Below the pieces are notes generated by a model. It saw nothing but the letters and a program-made list of their open reading frames with translations. It did not search any database and had not been told where the DNA came from. A stretch of DNA of 64,000 bases, from positions 186,001 through 250,000 of the forward strand of contig JAWLHE010000002.1 in the NCBI GenBank assembly GCA_041690495.1, read 5' to 3'. Of this stretch, positions 23,837 through 32,609 are shown one piece after another. The stretch's first letter is position 1. Each line of letters starts with the position of its first letter. The position numbers and the translations under genes are program-made. The DNA comes from DATAAP01 sp041690495. GTDB taxonomy: Bacteria; Pseudomonadota; Alphaproteobacteria; CACIAM-22H2.

Positions 23837-24097
23837 TCAGGACCGGCGCGACTGCAGCCAGTTGTCGATCGCGTGAACGATCGAGAACGAGACGGCGATC
23901 CACAGGCTCGCCACGAGGAAATTCAGCGGGATCGACGATGCCGGCTCGCCGCGCAGGGCTGCGCGGAATATGGCGCCCAGCACGCCGAACGACAGCGCGC
24001 CAAGCATGATGCGCAGCAGCAGCCGGTCGGTAAAAGGCCGGAAGGCGGCGTACATCAGCACGCTCAGGATCAGGAAGGCGATCAGTCCAGCTCGCAT
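23837..24097 (-). CDS. Small membrane protein of unknown function (86 aa)
   Basis: Two or three hydrophobic segments are visible: LIAFLILSVLMYAAF at the N-terminus, then LGALSFGVLGAIFR and LVASLWIAVSFSIVHAI. It sits 20 bases after livM on the same strand and could be the last gene of the ABC operon. No family is recognised. Confidence 0.6.
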   Translation of the reverse strand: MRAGLIAFLILSVLMYAAFRPFTDRLLLRIMLGALSFGVLGAIFRAALRGEPASSIPLNFLVASLWIAVSFSIVHAIDNWLQSRRS

Positions 24098-24117
24098 GTC
24101 ACGACCGCATCGATTGG

Positions 24118-25089
24118 CTACAGGGGCCGGTTGATGAGCTTGCTCAGCTCGCCGATGATCCCGCGGCGGAACAGCAGCACGCAGACCACGAAGATCGCGC
24201 CCTGGACCACTGTCACCCAGGCGCCGAACTGGGCCAGGTAGTTCTGCATCGCCACGATCGTGAACGCGCCCACGACCGGGCCGAACACGGTGCCGAGGCC
24301 GCCCAGCAGCGTCATCAGCACGACCTCGCCCGACATCGGCCAGTTGGCATCGGTCAGCGAGGCAAGCTGGAAGACGATGGCCTTGGTGCCGCCGGCCAGG
24401 CCGGACAGCGCGCCCGAGAGCACGAAGGCCATGAGCTTGTAGTGGTCGGTCTTGTAGCCGAGCGAGATCGCGCGCGGCTCGTTCTCGCGGATCGCCTTGA
24501 GCACCTGCCCGAACGGCGAGTGGATCGTGCGATAGATGAGCAGAAACCCGGCGAGGAAGATCGCGAGAACGAAGTAGTACATGATCATGTCGTTCTCGAG
24601 ATCGAAAACGCCAAGCAGCTTGCCGCGCGGAACAGCCTGGATGCCGTCCTCGCCGCCCGTGAAGGGCGCCTGCAGATAGAAGAAGAAGATCATCTGGGCC
24701 AGTGCCAGCGTGATCATCGCGAAATAGATGCCCTGGCGGCGGATGGCGAGGCATCCTGTCACCAGGCCGAGCGAAGCGGCCGTCGCGGTCGCGGTCAGGA
24801 TCGCCAGCTCCGTCGGGAATCCCCACACCTTGGCGCTGTGGGCCGAGATGTAGCCGGCGGTGCCGAGGAACATGGCGTGGCCGAACGAGAGCAGGCCGAC
24901 ATAGCCGATCAGCAGGTTGAAGGCGCAGGCGAACAGCGCGAAGCACAGCACCTTCATCATGAACACCGGATAGATGCCGATGAAGGGCGCGATCGCGAAG
25001 AACCCGGCCATGATGCCGAAGGCGACGTACTGATGCGTCGGGGACGTCTGCTTGGCCGGCGCGCCGATTGAATAGGCCGCGGTCGCCAT
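24118..25089 (-). CDS. livM: Branched-chain amino-acid-type ABC permease (LivM)
   Basis: A 323-residue inner-membrane permease with about eight to nine helices. Family marks are LLIGYVGLLSFGHAMFLG near the N-terminus and YKLMAFVLSGALSGLAGGTKA and LGGLGTVFGPVVGA near the C-terminus. It pairs with LivH to form the channel. Its ATG starts one base after the LivH stop. The transporter is complete within 24.1-28.8 kb. Confidence 0.94.
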   Translation of the reverse strand: MATAAYSIGAPAKQTSPTHQYVAFGIMAGFFAIAPFIGIYPVFMMKVLCFALFACAFNLLIGYVGLLSFGHAMFLGTAGYISAHSAKVWGFPTELAILTATATAASLGLVTGCLAIRRQGIYFAMITLALAQMIFFFYLQAPFTGGEDGIQAVPRGKLLGVFDLENDMIMYYFVLAIFLAGFLLIYRTIHSPFGQVLKAIRENEPRAISLGYKTDHYKLMAFVLSGALSGLAGGTKAIVFQLASLTDANWPMSGEVVLMTLLGGLGTVFGPVVGAFTIVAMQNYLAQFGAWVTVVQGAIFVVCVLLFRRGIIGELSKLINRPL

Positions 25090-25090
25090 G

Positions 25091-25978
25091 TCAGGTCGCC
25101 CTGCCGAAGAGACCGGCGGGTTTGATGAGCAGCACGATCGCCATGATGATGAAGATCACTGTGTTGGATGCCTCGGGGTAGAATACCTTGGTCAGGCCTT
25201 CGATCACCCCCAGTCCGAATCCGGTCAGGATCGAACCCATGATCGAGCCCATGCCGCCGATGACGACGACGGCGAACACGATGATGATGAGGCTCGATCC
25301 CATCTGCGGGCTGACGTTCTGGACCGGCGCGGCCAGCACGCCGGCAAGGGCAGCGAGGCCGACGCCGAAACCATAGGTGAGGGTGATCATACGCGGCACG
25401 TTGACGCCGAAGGCGCGCACCAAAGTGGCGTTCTCGGTGGCGGCGCGCAGATAGGAGCCGAGCTTGGTGCGCTCGATCACGTACCAGGTGACGAGGCAGA
25501 TGGCGAGCGAGCTGACCACGATCCAGGCGCGATAGTTCGGCAGGAACATGAAGCCGAGATTGCGTCCGCCGGTCAGCTCGGCGGGGATCTGGTAGGGCTG
25601 GCCGGAAGAGCCGTAATAGTTGCGGAAAAGCCCCTCGATGATGAGGGCGAGCCCGAACGTCAGCAGCAGCCCGTAGAGGTGATCGAGCTTGTAGAGATGC
25701 TTGAGCATCGTCCGCTCTATGATCACACCGGTTATGCCGACGACGATCGGCGCAAGCAGCAGCGCCCACCAATAGCCGACGTTCAGATAGTTCAGCAGCA
25801 TCCAGGCGACGAACGCGCCCATCATGTACTGCGCGCCATGCGCGAAATTGATGATGTTGAGCAGGCCGAAGATGACGGCGAGCCCGAGGCTTAGCAGTGC
25901 GTAGAACGCACCGTTGATCAGGCCGAGCAGAAGCTGGCCGAACAGTGCTTGAGGCGGAATGCCGAGGAGCTCGAACAT
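25091..25978 (-). CDS. livH: Branched-chain amino-acid-type ABC permease (LivH)
   Basis: A 295-residue inner-membrane permease of the LivH family. The start (LLLGLINGAFYALLSLGLAVIFG) and the following NFAHG motif (ILNIINFAHGAQYMMG) are diagnostic; VIGGMGSIMGSILTGFGLG forms the ATPase-contacting region. It is coupled to livM and separated from the binding-protein gene upstream by a strong hairpin (26005-26032). Confidence 0.95.
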   Translation of the reverse strand: MFELLGIPPQALFGQLLLGLINGAFYALLSLGLAVIFGLLNIINFAHGAQYMMGAFVAWMLLNYLNVGYWWALLLAPIVVGITGVIIERTMLKHLYKLDHLYGLLLTFGLALIIEGLFRNYYGSSGQPYQIPAELTGGRNLGFMFLPNYRAWIVVSSLAICLVTWYVIERTKLGSYLRAATENATLVRAFGVNVPRMITLTYGFGVGLAALAGVLAAPVQNVSPQMGSSLIIIVFAVVVIGGMGSIMGSILTGFGLGVIEGLTKVFYPEASNTVIFIIMAIVLLIKPAGLFGRAT

Positions 25979-26004
25979 CGCGTCGCTTTGCTAGTCTGGA
26001 TGAT

Positions 26005-26032
26005 GTAGGGGCGGGCTTAAACCCGCCCCTAC
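26005..26032. repeat. Hairpin between the binding-protein gene and livH
   Basis: A perfect 11-bp inverted repeat, GTAGGGGCGGG and CCCGCCCCTAC, around cttaaa. It stands between the end of the solute-binding protein gene and the start of livH, where an intercistronic hairpin would protect the upstream mRNA and raise the binding protein over the permeases (inference). Confidence 0.6.
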
Positions 26033-26050
26033 GATTTCAGCCGGCGGCCG

Positions 26051-27265
26051 TCAGCCTTTGACCAGCGAGCATTGACCCTGGTCGACCGGGCGGAACGCCT
26101 GGTCGGCCGGGATCGTCGCGCGGACCTTGTAGTAGTCGTACGGCCCCTTGGACTCGTTCGGCTTCTTGACCTCGAACAGATAGGCAGGATGCACCTTGCG
26201 GCCGTCCTGACGGATCGTGCCCTTGCCGAACAGCGGGTCGTCGGTCGGCGTCTCCTTCATCTTGGCAACGACCTTGGAGCCGTCGGTATCGCTCTTGAGC
26301 GCCTGGACGGCCTTGAGGTAGTGCAGCGTGCCGGCATAGACGCCGGCCTGCACCATGGTCGGATACTTGCCGCCGTTCTTCGGGGCGAACTTCTTGGCGA
26401 AGGCGCGGGTCTGGTCGTTCAGGTCCCAGTACCACGACTCTGTCAGGATCAGGCCTTGCGCCGTCTTGAGGCCGAGCGAATGCACGTCGGACAGGAACAC
26501 GAGCAATCCGGCGAGATTCTGGCCGGCCTGGACGATGCCGAACTCCGCCGCCTGCTTTATCGAGTTGATGGTGTCGCCGCCGGCGTTGGCGAGGCCGATG
26601 ATCTTCGCCTTGGATGCCTGCGCCTGCAGCAGGAAGGACGAGAAGTCCTGGGTGTTCAGCGGATGGCGCACCTTGCCGAGCACCTTGCCGCCGTTCTTGA
26701 CCACGACCGCCTCGGTGTCGCGCTCGAGCGCATGGCCGAACGCATAGTCGGAGGTCAGGAAGAACCAGGTGTCGCCGCCGGTCTTGACGATGGCGCTGCC
26801 CGTGCCGTTGGCCAGCATCCACGTGTCGTAGGTCCAGTGGACGGTGTTGGGCGAGCACTGCTTGCCCGTCAGGTCCGACGACGCCGCGCCGGAGTTGATG
26901 AACACCTTGTTCTTCTCGCGCGTGACCTGGTTGACGGCGAGCGCCACCGCGGAGTTCGGAGTATCGAGGATGACGTCGACCTTTTCGACGTCGTACCACT
27001 GCCGTGCGACGCTGGCGCCGACATCGGGCTTGTTCTGGTGATCCGCGCCGATGACCTCGACCTTGATGCCGTTCTTCTCGATGCCCGAATCCTCGACCGC
27101 CATGCGGGCCGCTGCAACGGAGCCGGGCCCGCCGATGTCGGCGTAGAGGCTCGACATATCCGACAGCACGCCGATCCTGACGACATCGTCCGAGATCTGC
27201 GCATTGGCAACGCCGGCCGCCAATGTAGCGGCTGCGGCTATGCCAATCGTGCGAATGGCTTTCAT
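26051..27265 (-). CDS. ABC transporter substrate-binding protein (Peripla_BP_6 / leucine-binding type)
   Basis: A 404-residue periplasmic binding protein: signal peptide cut near VANAQ, then DDVVRIGVLSDMSSLYADIGGPG, the start of the type I leucine-binding fold. Later KTGGDTWFFLTSDYAFGHALE and TYDTWMLANGTG are typical of a large subgroup of these proteins in Hyphomicrobiales that transport unknown carboxylates or amides instead of leucine. It is in one operon with livFGHM genes. Confidence 0.93.
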   Translation of the reverse strand: MKAIRTIGIAAAATLAAGVANAQISDDVVRIGVLSDMSSLYADIGGPGSVAAARMAVEDSGIEKNGIKVEVIGADHQNKPDVGASVARQWYDVEKVDVILDTPNSAVALAVNQVTREKNKVFINSGAASSDLTGKQCSPNTVHWTYDTWMLANGTGSAIVKTGGDTWFFLTSDYAFGHALERDTEAVVVKNGGKVLGKVRHPLNTQDFSSFLLQAQASKAKIIGLANAGGDTINSIKQAAEFGIVQAGQNLAGLLVFLSDVHSLGLKTAQGLILTESWYWDLNDQTRAFAKKFAPKNGGKYPTMVQAGVYAGTLHYLKAVQALKSDTDGSKVVAKMKETPTDDPLFGKGTIRQDGRKVHPAYLFEVKKPNESKGPYDYYKVRATIPADQAFRPVDQGQCSLVKG

Positions 27266-27303
27266 CTCTTTCCTCCGCTGAGTTGTTGACGTTTTGCTCT
27301 GAC

Positions 27304-28015
<712 letters not shown>

Positions 28016-28023
<8 letters not shown>

Positions 28024-28771
28024 GGCCGGCCCCCATATAGGCCTGGCGCACCGCCGGGTCGTTGGACACGGTCGCGTAGTCGCCCTCGGCGAGGATCTGG
28101 CCGCGCGTGAGGACCGTAATCGTGTGCGACAGGTTCGCGACCACGCTCAGATTGTGCTCGACCATCAGCACCGTGCGGTTGGCGGCCACCTTCTTGATGA
28201 GGCTGGAGATGCGGTCGATGTCCTCGTGGCCCATGCCGGCCATCGGCTCGTCGAGCAGCATCATTTCGGGATCGAGCGCCAGCGTCGTGGCGATCTCGAG
28301 CGCGCGCTTGCGGCCGTAGGGCAGCTCGACCGCGACGAACCCGGCGAACTCGCTGAGCCCGACCGCCTCGATCAGCTCGAGCGCGCGGTCGTTGAACGCG
28401 TCGAGCGCACGTTCCGAGCGCCAGAAATCGAACGACGTGCCGCGCTGGCGCTGCAGCGCGATGCGCACGTTCTCGAGCACCGTGAGGTGCGGGAAAACGG
28501 CGGAGATCTGGAACGAGCGGATCATGCCGAGCCGGGCGATGTCCGCGGGTCGCGCGCTCGTGATGTCGCGCCCGTTATAGGTGATGCGGCCGCGCGTCGG
28601 CGTCAGGAACTTGGTGAGTAGGTTGAAGCAGGTCGTCTTGCCCGCGCCGTTGGGCCCGATCAGCGCGTGGATGGTGCCGCGCCGGACTCGCAGATTGACG
28701 TCCTTGACGGCAATGAAACCCCTGAATTCCTTCGTCAGGTTTGCCGTTTCCAGAATAACGTCGCTCGGCAT
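28016..28771 (-). CDS. livG: Branched-chain amino-acid-type ABC ATPase (LivG)
   Basis: A 251-residue ATPase: Walker A GPNGAGKTTC, the LivG-type signature region LPYGRKRALEIATTLALDPEMMLLDEPMAGM (read in parts) and the final MVEHNLSVV His-loop. The signature LSGG is replaced by LPYGRKR, a known feature of LivG. The start at 28771 (MPSDVILETANLTK) matches the family. It is the first gene of the operon, about 100 bases from the tRNA-Val gene. Confidence 0.94.
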
Positions 28772-28874
28772 GCAAGCCGTGCCTCCTCTTGACGCCGAAG
28801 CGTTCCGCCTGTTCATACCGGCCCTTATACAGTCCGGCTCATTTATTCCTGCCGCGCGTCCGGCTGCCAACGGG

Positions 28875-28949
28875 TGGTGGGCGCTGCTGGGATTGAACCA
28901 GCGACCCCCGCCGTGTGAAAGCGGTGCTCTCCCGCTGAGCTAAGCGCCC
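28875..28949 (-). tRNA. tRNA-Val (CAC)
   Basis: Read on the minus strand, a 7-bp acceptor stem (GGGCGCT / AGCGCCC), D-arm (GCTC...GAGC), an anticodon stem CCGCT/GGCGG around loop TTCACAC, and a T-arm GCTGG-TTCAATC-CCAGC fold into a standard cloverleaf. The anticodon is CAC (valine, GUG codons). The CCA end is encoded (28875-28877). It lies alone, downstream of nothing on its strand and 100 bases upstream of livG. Confidence 0.96.
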
Positions 28950-29112
28950 GTTTCCATCGGAACACGCGAAGGCGCCCATATAAGAGAGCGCGGCGAGCAG
29001 TGTCAAGCAATGGTCCGGAATGCCCAAACGACAGGTTTTACAATCCCCTGCGGGGGGCTCGCACATTCATCCGGGCCCTGTAAAATGGGCGGACCGGCAA
29101 CAGGGTGAAGCG

Positions 29113-29940
29113 ATGCGCTTGCTCCGCCTCGGCCGCATTTTCGCGGTCGTTCTGGCGCCTGTGCTCTTCGGTCAGAACGGAGCCGCCGAGACGGCCGGCG
29201 GCGGGCCGGACCGGTTCGGGCTGACCTACGAGGTCTATAGCGGGGGCTTTCACGTTCTCTCCGTCGATCTCGAGCTCGCGCTCTCGGACCAGCGCTACGA
29301 CGCGACCACACGGCTGCACACCGTGGGCGTCTTCGGCTGGCTGCTCTCGTGGTCTCAGGTTTCGAGATCTGCGGGGATCATCCGCCGCGACGCGGTGGCG
29401 CCGGTGAGCCACCGCAGCTTCGGCGAGTTCCGCGGCCGCCGCCGCGCCACCGAGATCGACTACGAGGCCGGCGAAGTCAGCGCCGTTCGGCTGGACCCGC
29501 CGCCGCACGAGGACGAGGACCGCGACGAGGTGAGCGAAGCGATGCGCCGCGAAGGCGTGGATCCGATTTCCGCGCTTCTCGGCGCCATCCACCGGATCAG
29601 CGCCGGCGATCCTTGCGACGGCCGCCTGCGGGTGTTCGACGGGCGGCGGCGCTACGACCTGGTGCTGACCGATCGCGGCACGCGGCCGTTGGGCGAATCG
29701 CGCATCTCCGCTTTCGCCGGGGACGCGGTGCAATGCGATTTCGTCTTTCAACCGATCGCCGGCCACATCCGCCGCGTCGTCGATCCGGAGATCGCCAAGC
29801 GACGGATCCGGAGCGGGCGGGTCTTCGTAGCGCATGCCGGCGGCCCGCTGGTCATGCCGGTCCGGGTCGAGATCGACGGCGACTGGGGAATGACCATCGC
29901 CCATCTCAGCGCGGTGCGCGACGCCGCCGCGCCGGAATGA
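29113..29940 (+). CDS. DUF3108 periplasmic protein
   Basis: A 275-residue protein with a signal sequence (about 1-25) and a beta-rich body of the DUF3108 family: FGLTYEVYSGGFHVLSVDLEL, then TTRLHTVGVFGWLLSW and the later YDLVLTDRGTRPLGE. Relatives are secreted proteins of unknown function, often near cell-envelope genes. The start at 29113 follows a GGGTGAAG ribosome-binding region. Confidence 0.82.
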   Translation: MRLLRLGRIFAVVLAPVLFGQNGAAETAGGGPDRFGLTYEVYSGGFHVLSVDLELALSDQRYDATTRLHTVGVFGWLLSWSQVSRSAGIIRRDAVAPVSHRSFGEFRGRRRATEIDYEAGEVSAVRLDPPPHEDEDRDEVSEAMRREGVDPISALLGAIHRISAGDPCDGRLRVFDGRRRYDLVLTDRGTRPLGESRISAFAGDAVQCDFVFQPIAGHIRRVVDPEIAKRRIRSGRVFVAHAGGPLVMPVRVEIDGDWGMTIAHLSAVRDAAAPE

Positions 29941-29955
29941 CGGCGGGAAAGGGCC

Positions 29956-30165
29956 TCAGACCCCGTCCCGGGAACCGCCGGTGAAGAATCGGTACACGGC
30001 GACGATGGCGCCGATCGCGCCGATCGCGATCCCCAGCGCGCTGCCGGCCCAGGCGAGAAGCCCGAGACCGATCGGATTGTCCATGCCGAACAGCCCGCCG
30101 GCGACGAGCAGCGGAATCCACGAGGCGAAGAAAATAATGACGGCGGCACGGATCATCGGGGGCAT
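29956..30165 (-). CDS. Small two-helix membrane protein (69 aa)
   Basis: Two clear membrane helices (VIIFFASWIPLLVAGGLFG and LGLLAWAGSALGIAIGAIGAIVA, read in parts) and a short basic tail RFFTGGSRDGV. It is convergent with the DUF3108 gene and 67 bases after the phosphoglycolate phosphatase gene on the same strand. No function known. Confidence 0.65.
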   Translation of the reverse strand: MPPMIRAAVIIFFASWIPLLVAGGLFGMDNPIGLGLLAWAGSALGIAIGAIGAIVAVYRFFTGGSRDGV

Positions 30166-30232
30166 GCCTCTGTGACGCTCCCATGCTACGGCGCCGCACT
30201 TAACAAAGGCTTGACCGTCGGGCGGCAGGGGA

Positions 30233-30904
30233 TCAGTCGAACCCGACGAATCCCTGGAGGTCGTCGAACCGGTCGATCAGCAGGTCGGCGCCGAGATCCT
30301 GCGGCGCGATTCTGGTGTAGCCGAACGACACCGCCACGACCTTTACGCCGGCGTTGCGCGCAACCGCCACGTCGTTCATGGAATCGCCCACCATCAGCGC
30401 TCCGGTCGCGTCGGCGTTCAGCTCCCCCATCACTGCTTCGAGATGGCGCCGGTCGGGCTTGCGCGCCGGTCCGTCGCCGCCGACGACGGACGTGAAGAAG
30501 CGGATGAGGTCGAGCTCGTCGAGCAGCCGCCTCGACAGGTGCGTTGTCTTGTTCGTGCACACGCCCATCTTCAGACCCGCCGCCCTGAACCGCTCGAGCG
30601 TATCGACCACGCCGGGGAAGGGCCGCGTCTCGCGGGCAATGCGGCCCTCGTAGAGCCGGATGAATTCGCTGGTGAGATCGGGCAGGGGCGCCGGCAGGCC
30701 GCCGGTGGCGCCGAAGCCGCGTTCGATCAGCCTGGCGGCGCCGTCGCCGACCATCTTGCGGATGTCGTCCATGTCGAGCCCGACGCGCCCATGGTGTCGC
30801 AGCATGTCGTTGACCACGCCGCACAGGTCGGGCGCGCTGTCGACCAGCGTGCCGTCGAGATCGAAGATGATGGTGGAGAAACGGGGCTTGTTCGCGGTGG
30901 GCAT
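30233..30904 (-). CDS. gph: Phosphoglycolate phosphatase-like HAD hydrolase
   Basis: A 223-residue HAD-superfamily phosphatase: nucleophile motif DLDGTLVDSAPDL (residues 12-24), motif II MGVCTNKT, motif III KPDRRHLEAVM and motif IV MVGDSMNDVAVARNAG. The cap domain and length match Gph enzymes, which remove phosphate from 2-phosphoglycolate made by DNA repair or oxygenase side reactions. The broader HAD family is promiscuous, so the substrate is likely but not certain. Confidence 0.88.
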   Translation of the reverse strand: MPTANKPRFSTIIFDLDGTLVDSAPDLCGVVNDMLRHHGRVGLDMDDIRKMVGDGAARLIERGFGATGGLPAPLPDLTSEFIRLYEGRIARETRPFPGVVDTLERFRAAGLKMGVCTNKTTHLSRRLLDELDLIRFFTSVVGGDGPARKPDRRHLEAVMGELNADATGALMVGDSMNDVAVARNAGVKVVAVSFGYTRIAPQDLGADLLIDRFDDLQGFVGFD

Positions 30905-31026
30905 CGGCCGGCTTGTGGAGATTGCGTCGGCACCGCTTATGGCACGACAGCGCCGGCATGCGCACGCATTTCGGGAAGATCGGGGCCGGGACGGCGCGCC
31001 TCGGTCGCGTTATTGCCGGTGACGGG

Positions 31027-32469
31027 TCAGATCGGCGAGCCGCCGGTCGCGGCGAGGAATCGACCGTACTCCGCCGCGGTCCGCGGGCCATAGGTGGCGA
31101 AGCTCGGTTGGCTTTCCCGGGCAAGCTTGACCCGCCCGATCGGGTCGGCGGCGCCGTGCCGCATCACCGCCTCCGGTTGGACGCCATAAATCTTCGCGCC
31201 ATTGAGCCCCATCACTTTGGCCTTGAGCGCCGGGGCCAGCGCCGGATAGCCGTGCTTCTGCACCAGCTCGTCGCCGATCTGGAAGGCGCGGAAGGCCTGG
31301 ATCTGGTCCTGCGGCGAGCCGTACCAGATCGAATCGGTGCCCCACAGCACGTTGTCCTCGCTGACATGGCGCAGGAGCTTGCCGACGCCATGTGCCGCCG
31401 CGTCCGGATCGCGCATCAGGAAGCGCCAGGTGCTGCCGAGTTCGGCGTAGACGTTGCCGCCGGGACCGATCCCGTTGTCCTGCAGCGACTTCACCAGGCT
31501 GTCGATGCCGCGCTCGGCATTCTTGGGATCGTACGCTTCCTCGCGGCGGTCGGTCTCGAAGCCGGAGTGATAGACGATGAAGCTGACGTCGGGGAACATG
31601 CGCGCAGCCGGGCCGATGTCGGCGCAGGTCGCGAACTCCTTCGGCATCGACGCGAACGGCAGGCCCTTGTGGATCGCGATGGTCTTGATGCCGAGCGCGC
31701 GCGCCTGTTCGATGAACGGAGCGCCGACGCGCGGGTCGTCGAGGCGCCAGCCCACGCCGTCCGGGCCCCATTGCGTATAGACCTTCCACGCCGCCACCGG
31801 ATACGTGCGCGCCATCACCGCCATGCGATCGATCTCGCCGGGGGCGTTCGGCACGACTGGCGCATGGAGCAGCAGGCGGTGGGTGCCCTTGAGGCGCGCC
31901 ACAAGCTCGCGCGTCCGGTTCGCTTCTTCGGTCGTCAGCGGGTTGTCCTCGGGCAGTCCCGGCACGAAGCTCAGCACCGCGATCTGCGTGTCGCTGTCGA
32001 TGAACACGTCCTTGATGAACTGGTCGGCCGAGAAGCAGGCGACCGGATCGCTCTCGCCGCAGGATCCCTGCGGGAAGCTGGCGAGGGCCCGCTCCCATTG
32101 CCGTGCGCCTGGCCGTTGGCGCCAGGCCCCCTTCACGTCGACCATGTGCGTCTGAACGTCGAAGATGAACTCGCGGCCGGACAGGGTTTGTGCCGCGGCG
32201 GCGGTCTCGAAGGCGGCTTCCTTCGGCAGGACGAAGCCGCTGCCGCCCGCTCCCATCGCGGCGAACGCCTCCTGGTAGGCGAGCAGCGTCGTCGCGGCGC
32301 CGCACAGGCCGGTCAAGAAGGCACGCCGCGAGATGCCGGTTCGCCGGGCGTATTCGGCATTGCGCTCGAGTGCCAGCCGCCTTGCGGCGCGCAGCTCGGC
32401 GCTGAGCGGCACCGGGCGGAATTCGCCGTTGGACGTCGCATCGATCTTGATCGGAAGCCGGTCGGGCAT
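31027..32469 (-). CDS. Tat-exported amidohydrolase_2-family protein
   Basis: A 480-residue protein of the amidohydrolase 2 (ACMSD-like TIM barrel) family. Barrel marks are FDVQTHMVD near residue 100, TIAIHKGLP, VYHSGFE and WGTDSIWYG. The first motif reads QTH rather than the usual DxHxH, so metal binding may be altered. A twin-arginine motif (ISRRAFLTG, about residues 46-54) with a hydrophobic stretch follows a 45-residue N-terminal region, suggesting Tat export with an unusually long n-region. The next gene (gabD) is divergent. Confidence 0.82.
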   Translation of the reverse strand: MPDRLPIKIDATSNGEFRPVPLSAELRAARRLALERNAEYARRTGISRRAFLTGLCGAATTLLAYQEAFAAMGAGGSGFVLPKEAAFETAAAAQTLSGREFIFDVQTHMVDVKGAWRQRPGARQWERALASFPQGSCGESDPVACFSADQFIKDVFIDSDTQIAVLSFVPGLPEDNPLTTEEANRTRELVARLKGTHRLLLHAPVVPNAPGEIDRMAVMARTYPVAAWKVYTQWGPDGVGWRLDDPRVGAPFIEQARALGIKTIAIHKGLPFASMPKEFATCADIGPAARMFPDVSFIVYHSGFETDRREEAYDPKNAERGIDSLVKSLQDNGIGPGGNVYAELGSTWRFLMRDPDAAAHGVGKLLRHVSEDNVLWGTDSIWYGSPQDQIQAFRAFQIGDELVQKHGYPALAPALKAKVMGLNGAKIYGVQPEAVMRHGAADPIGRVKLARESQPSFATYGPRTAAEYGRFLAATGGSPI

Positions 32470-32609
32470 GATGACCTCCTCCATTCGGCGTTGCGGACTT
32501 ACAGGATATGCCCGTGCGTAGTCGCGTGACAGGGGCCCGGCTGGATCATACCCCGCCTGCACCGCTATACTGGCCGCAATTCCGGAAAGCCCCGTAAGGA
32601 GATCAAGCG

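Noticed and set aside
28875..28949. tRNA-Val as a possible attachment site for the island at 40.6-46.7 kb
   Set aside because: It is more than 11 kb from the island, and no partial tRNA copy or integrase was seen at either island edge.
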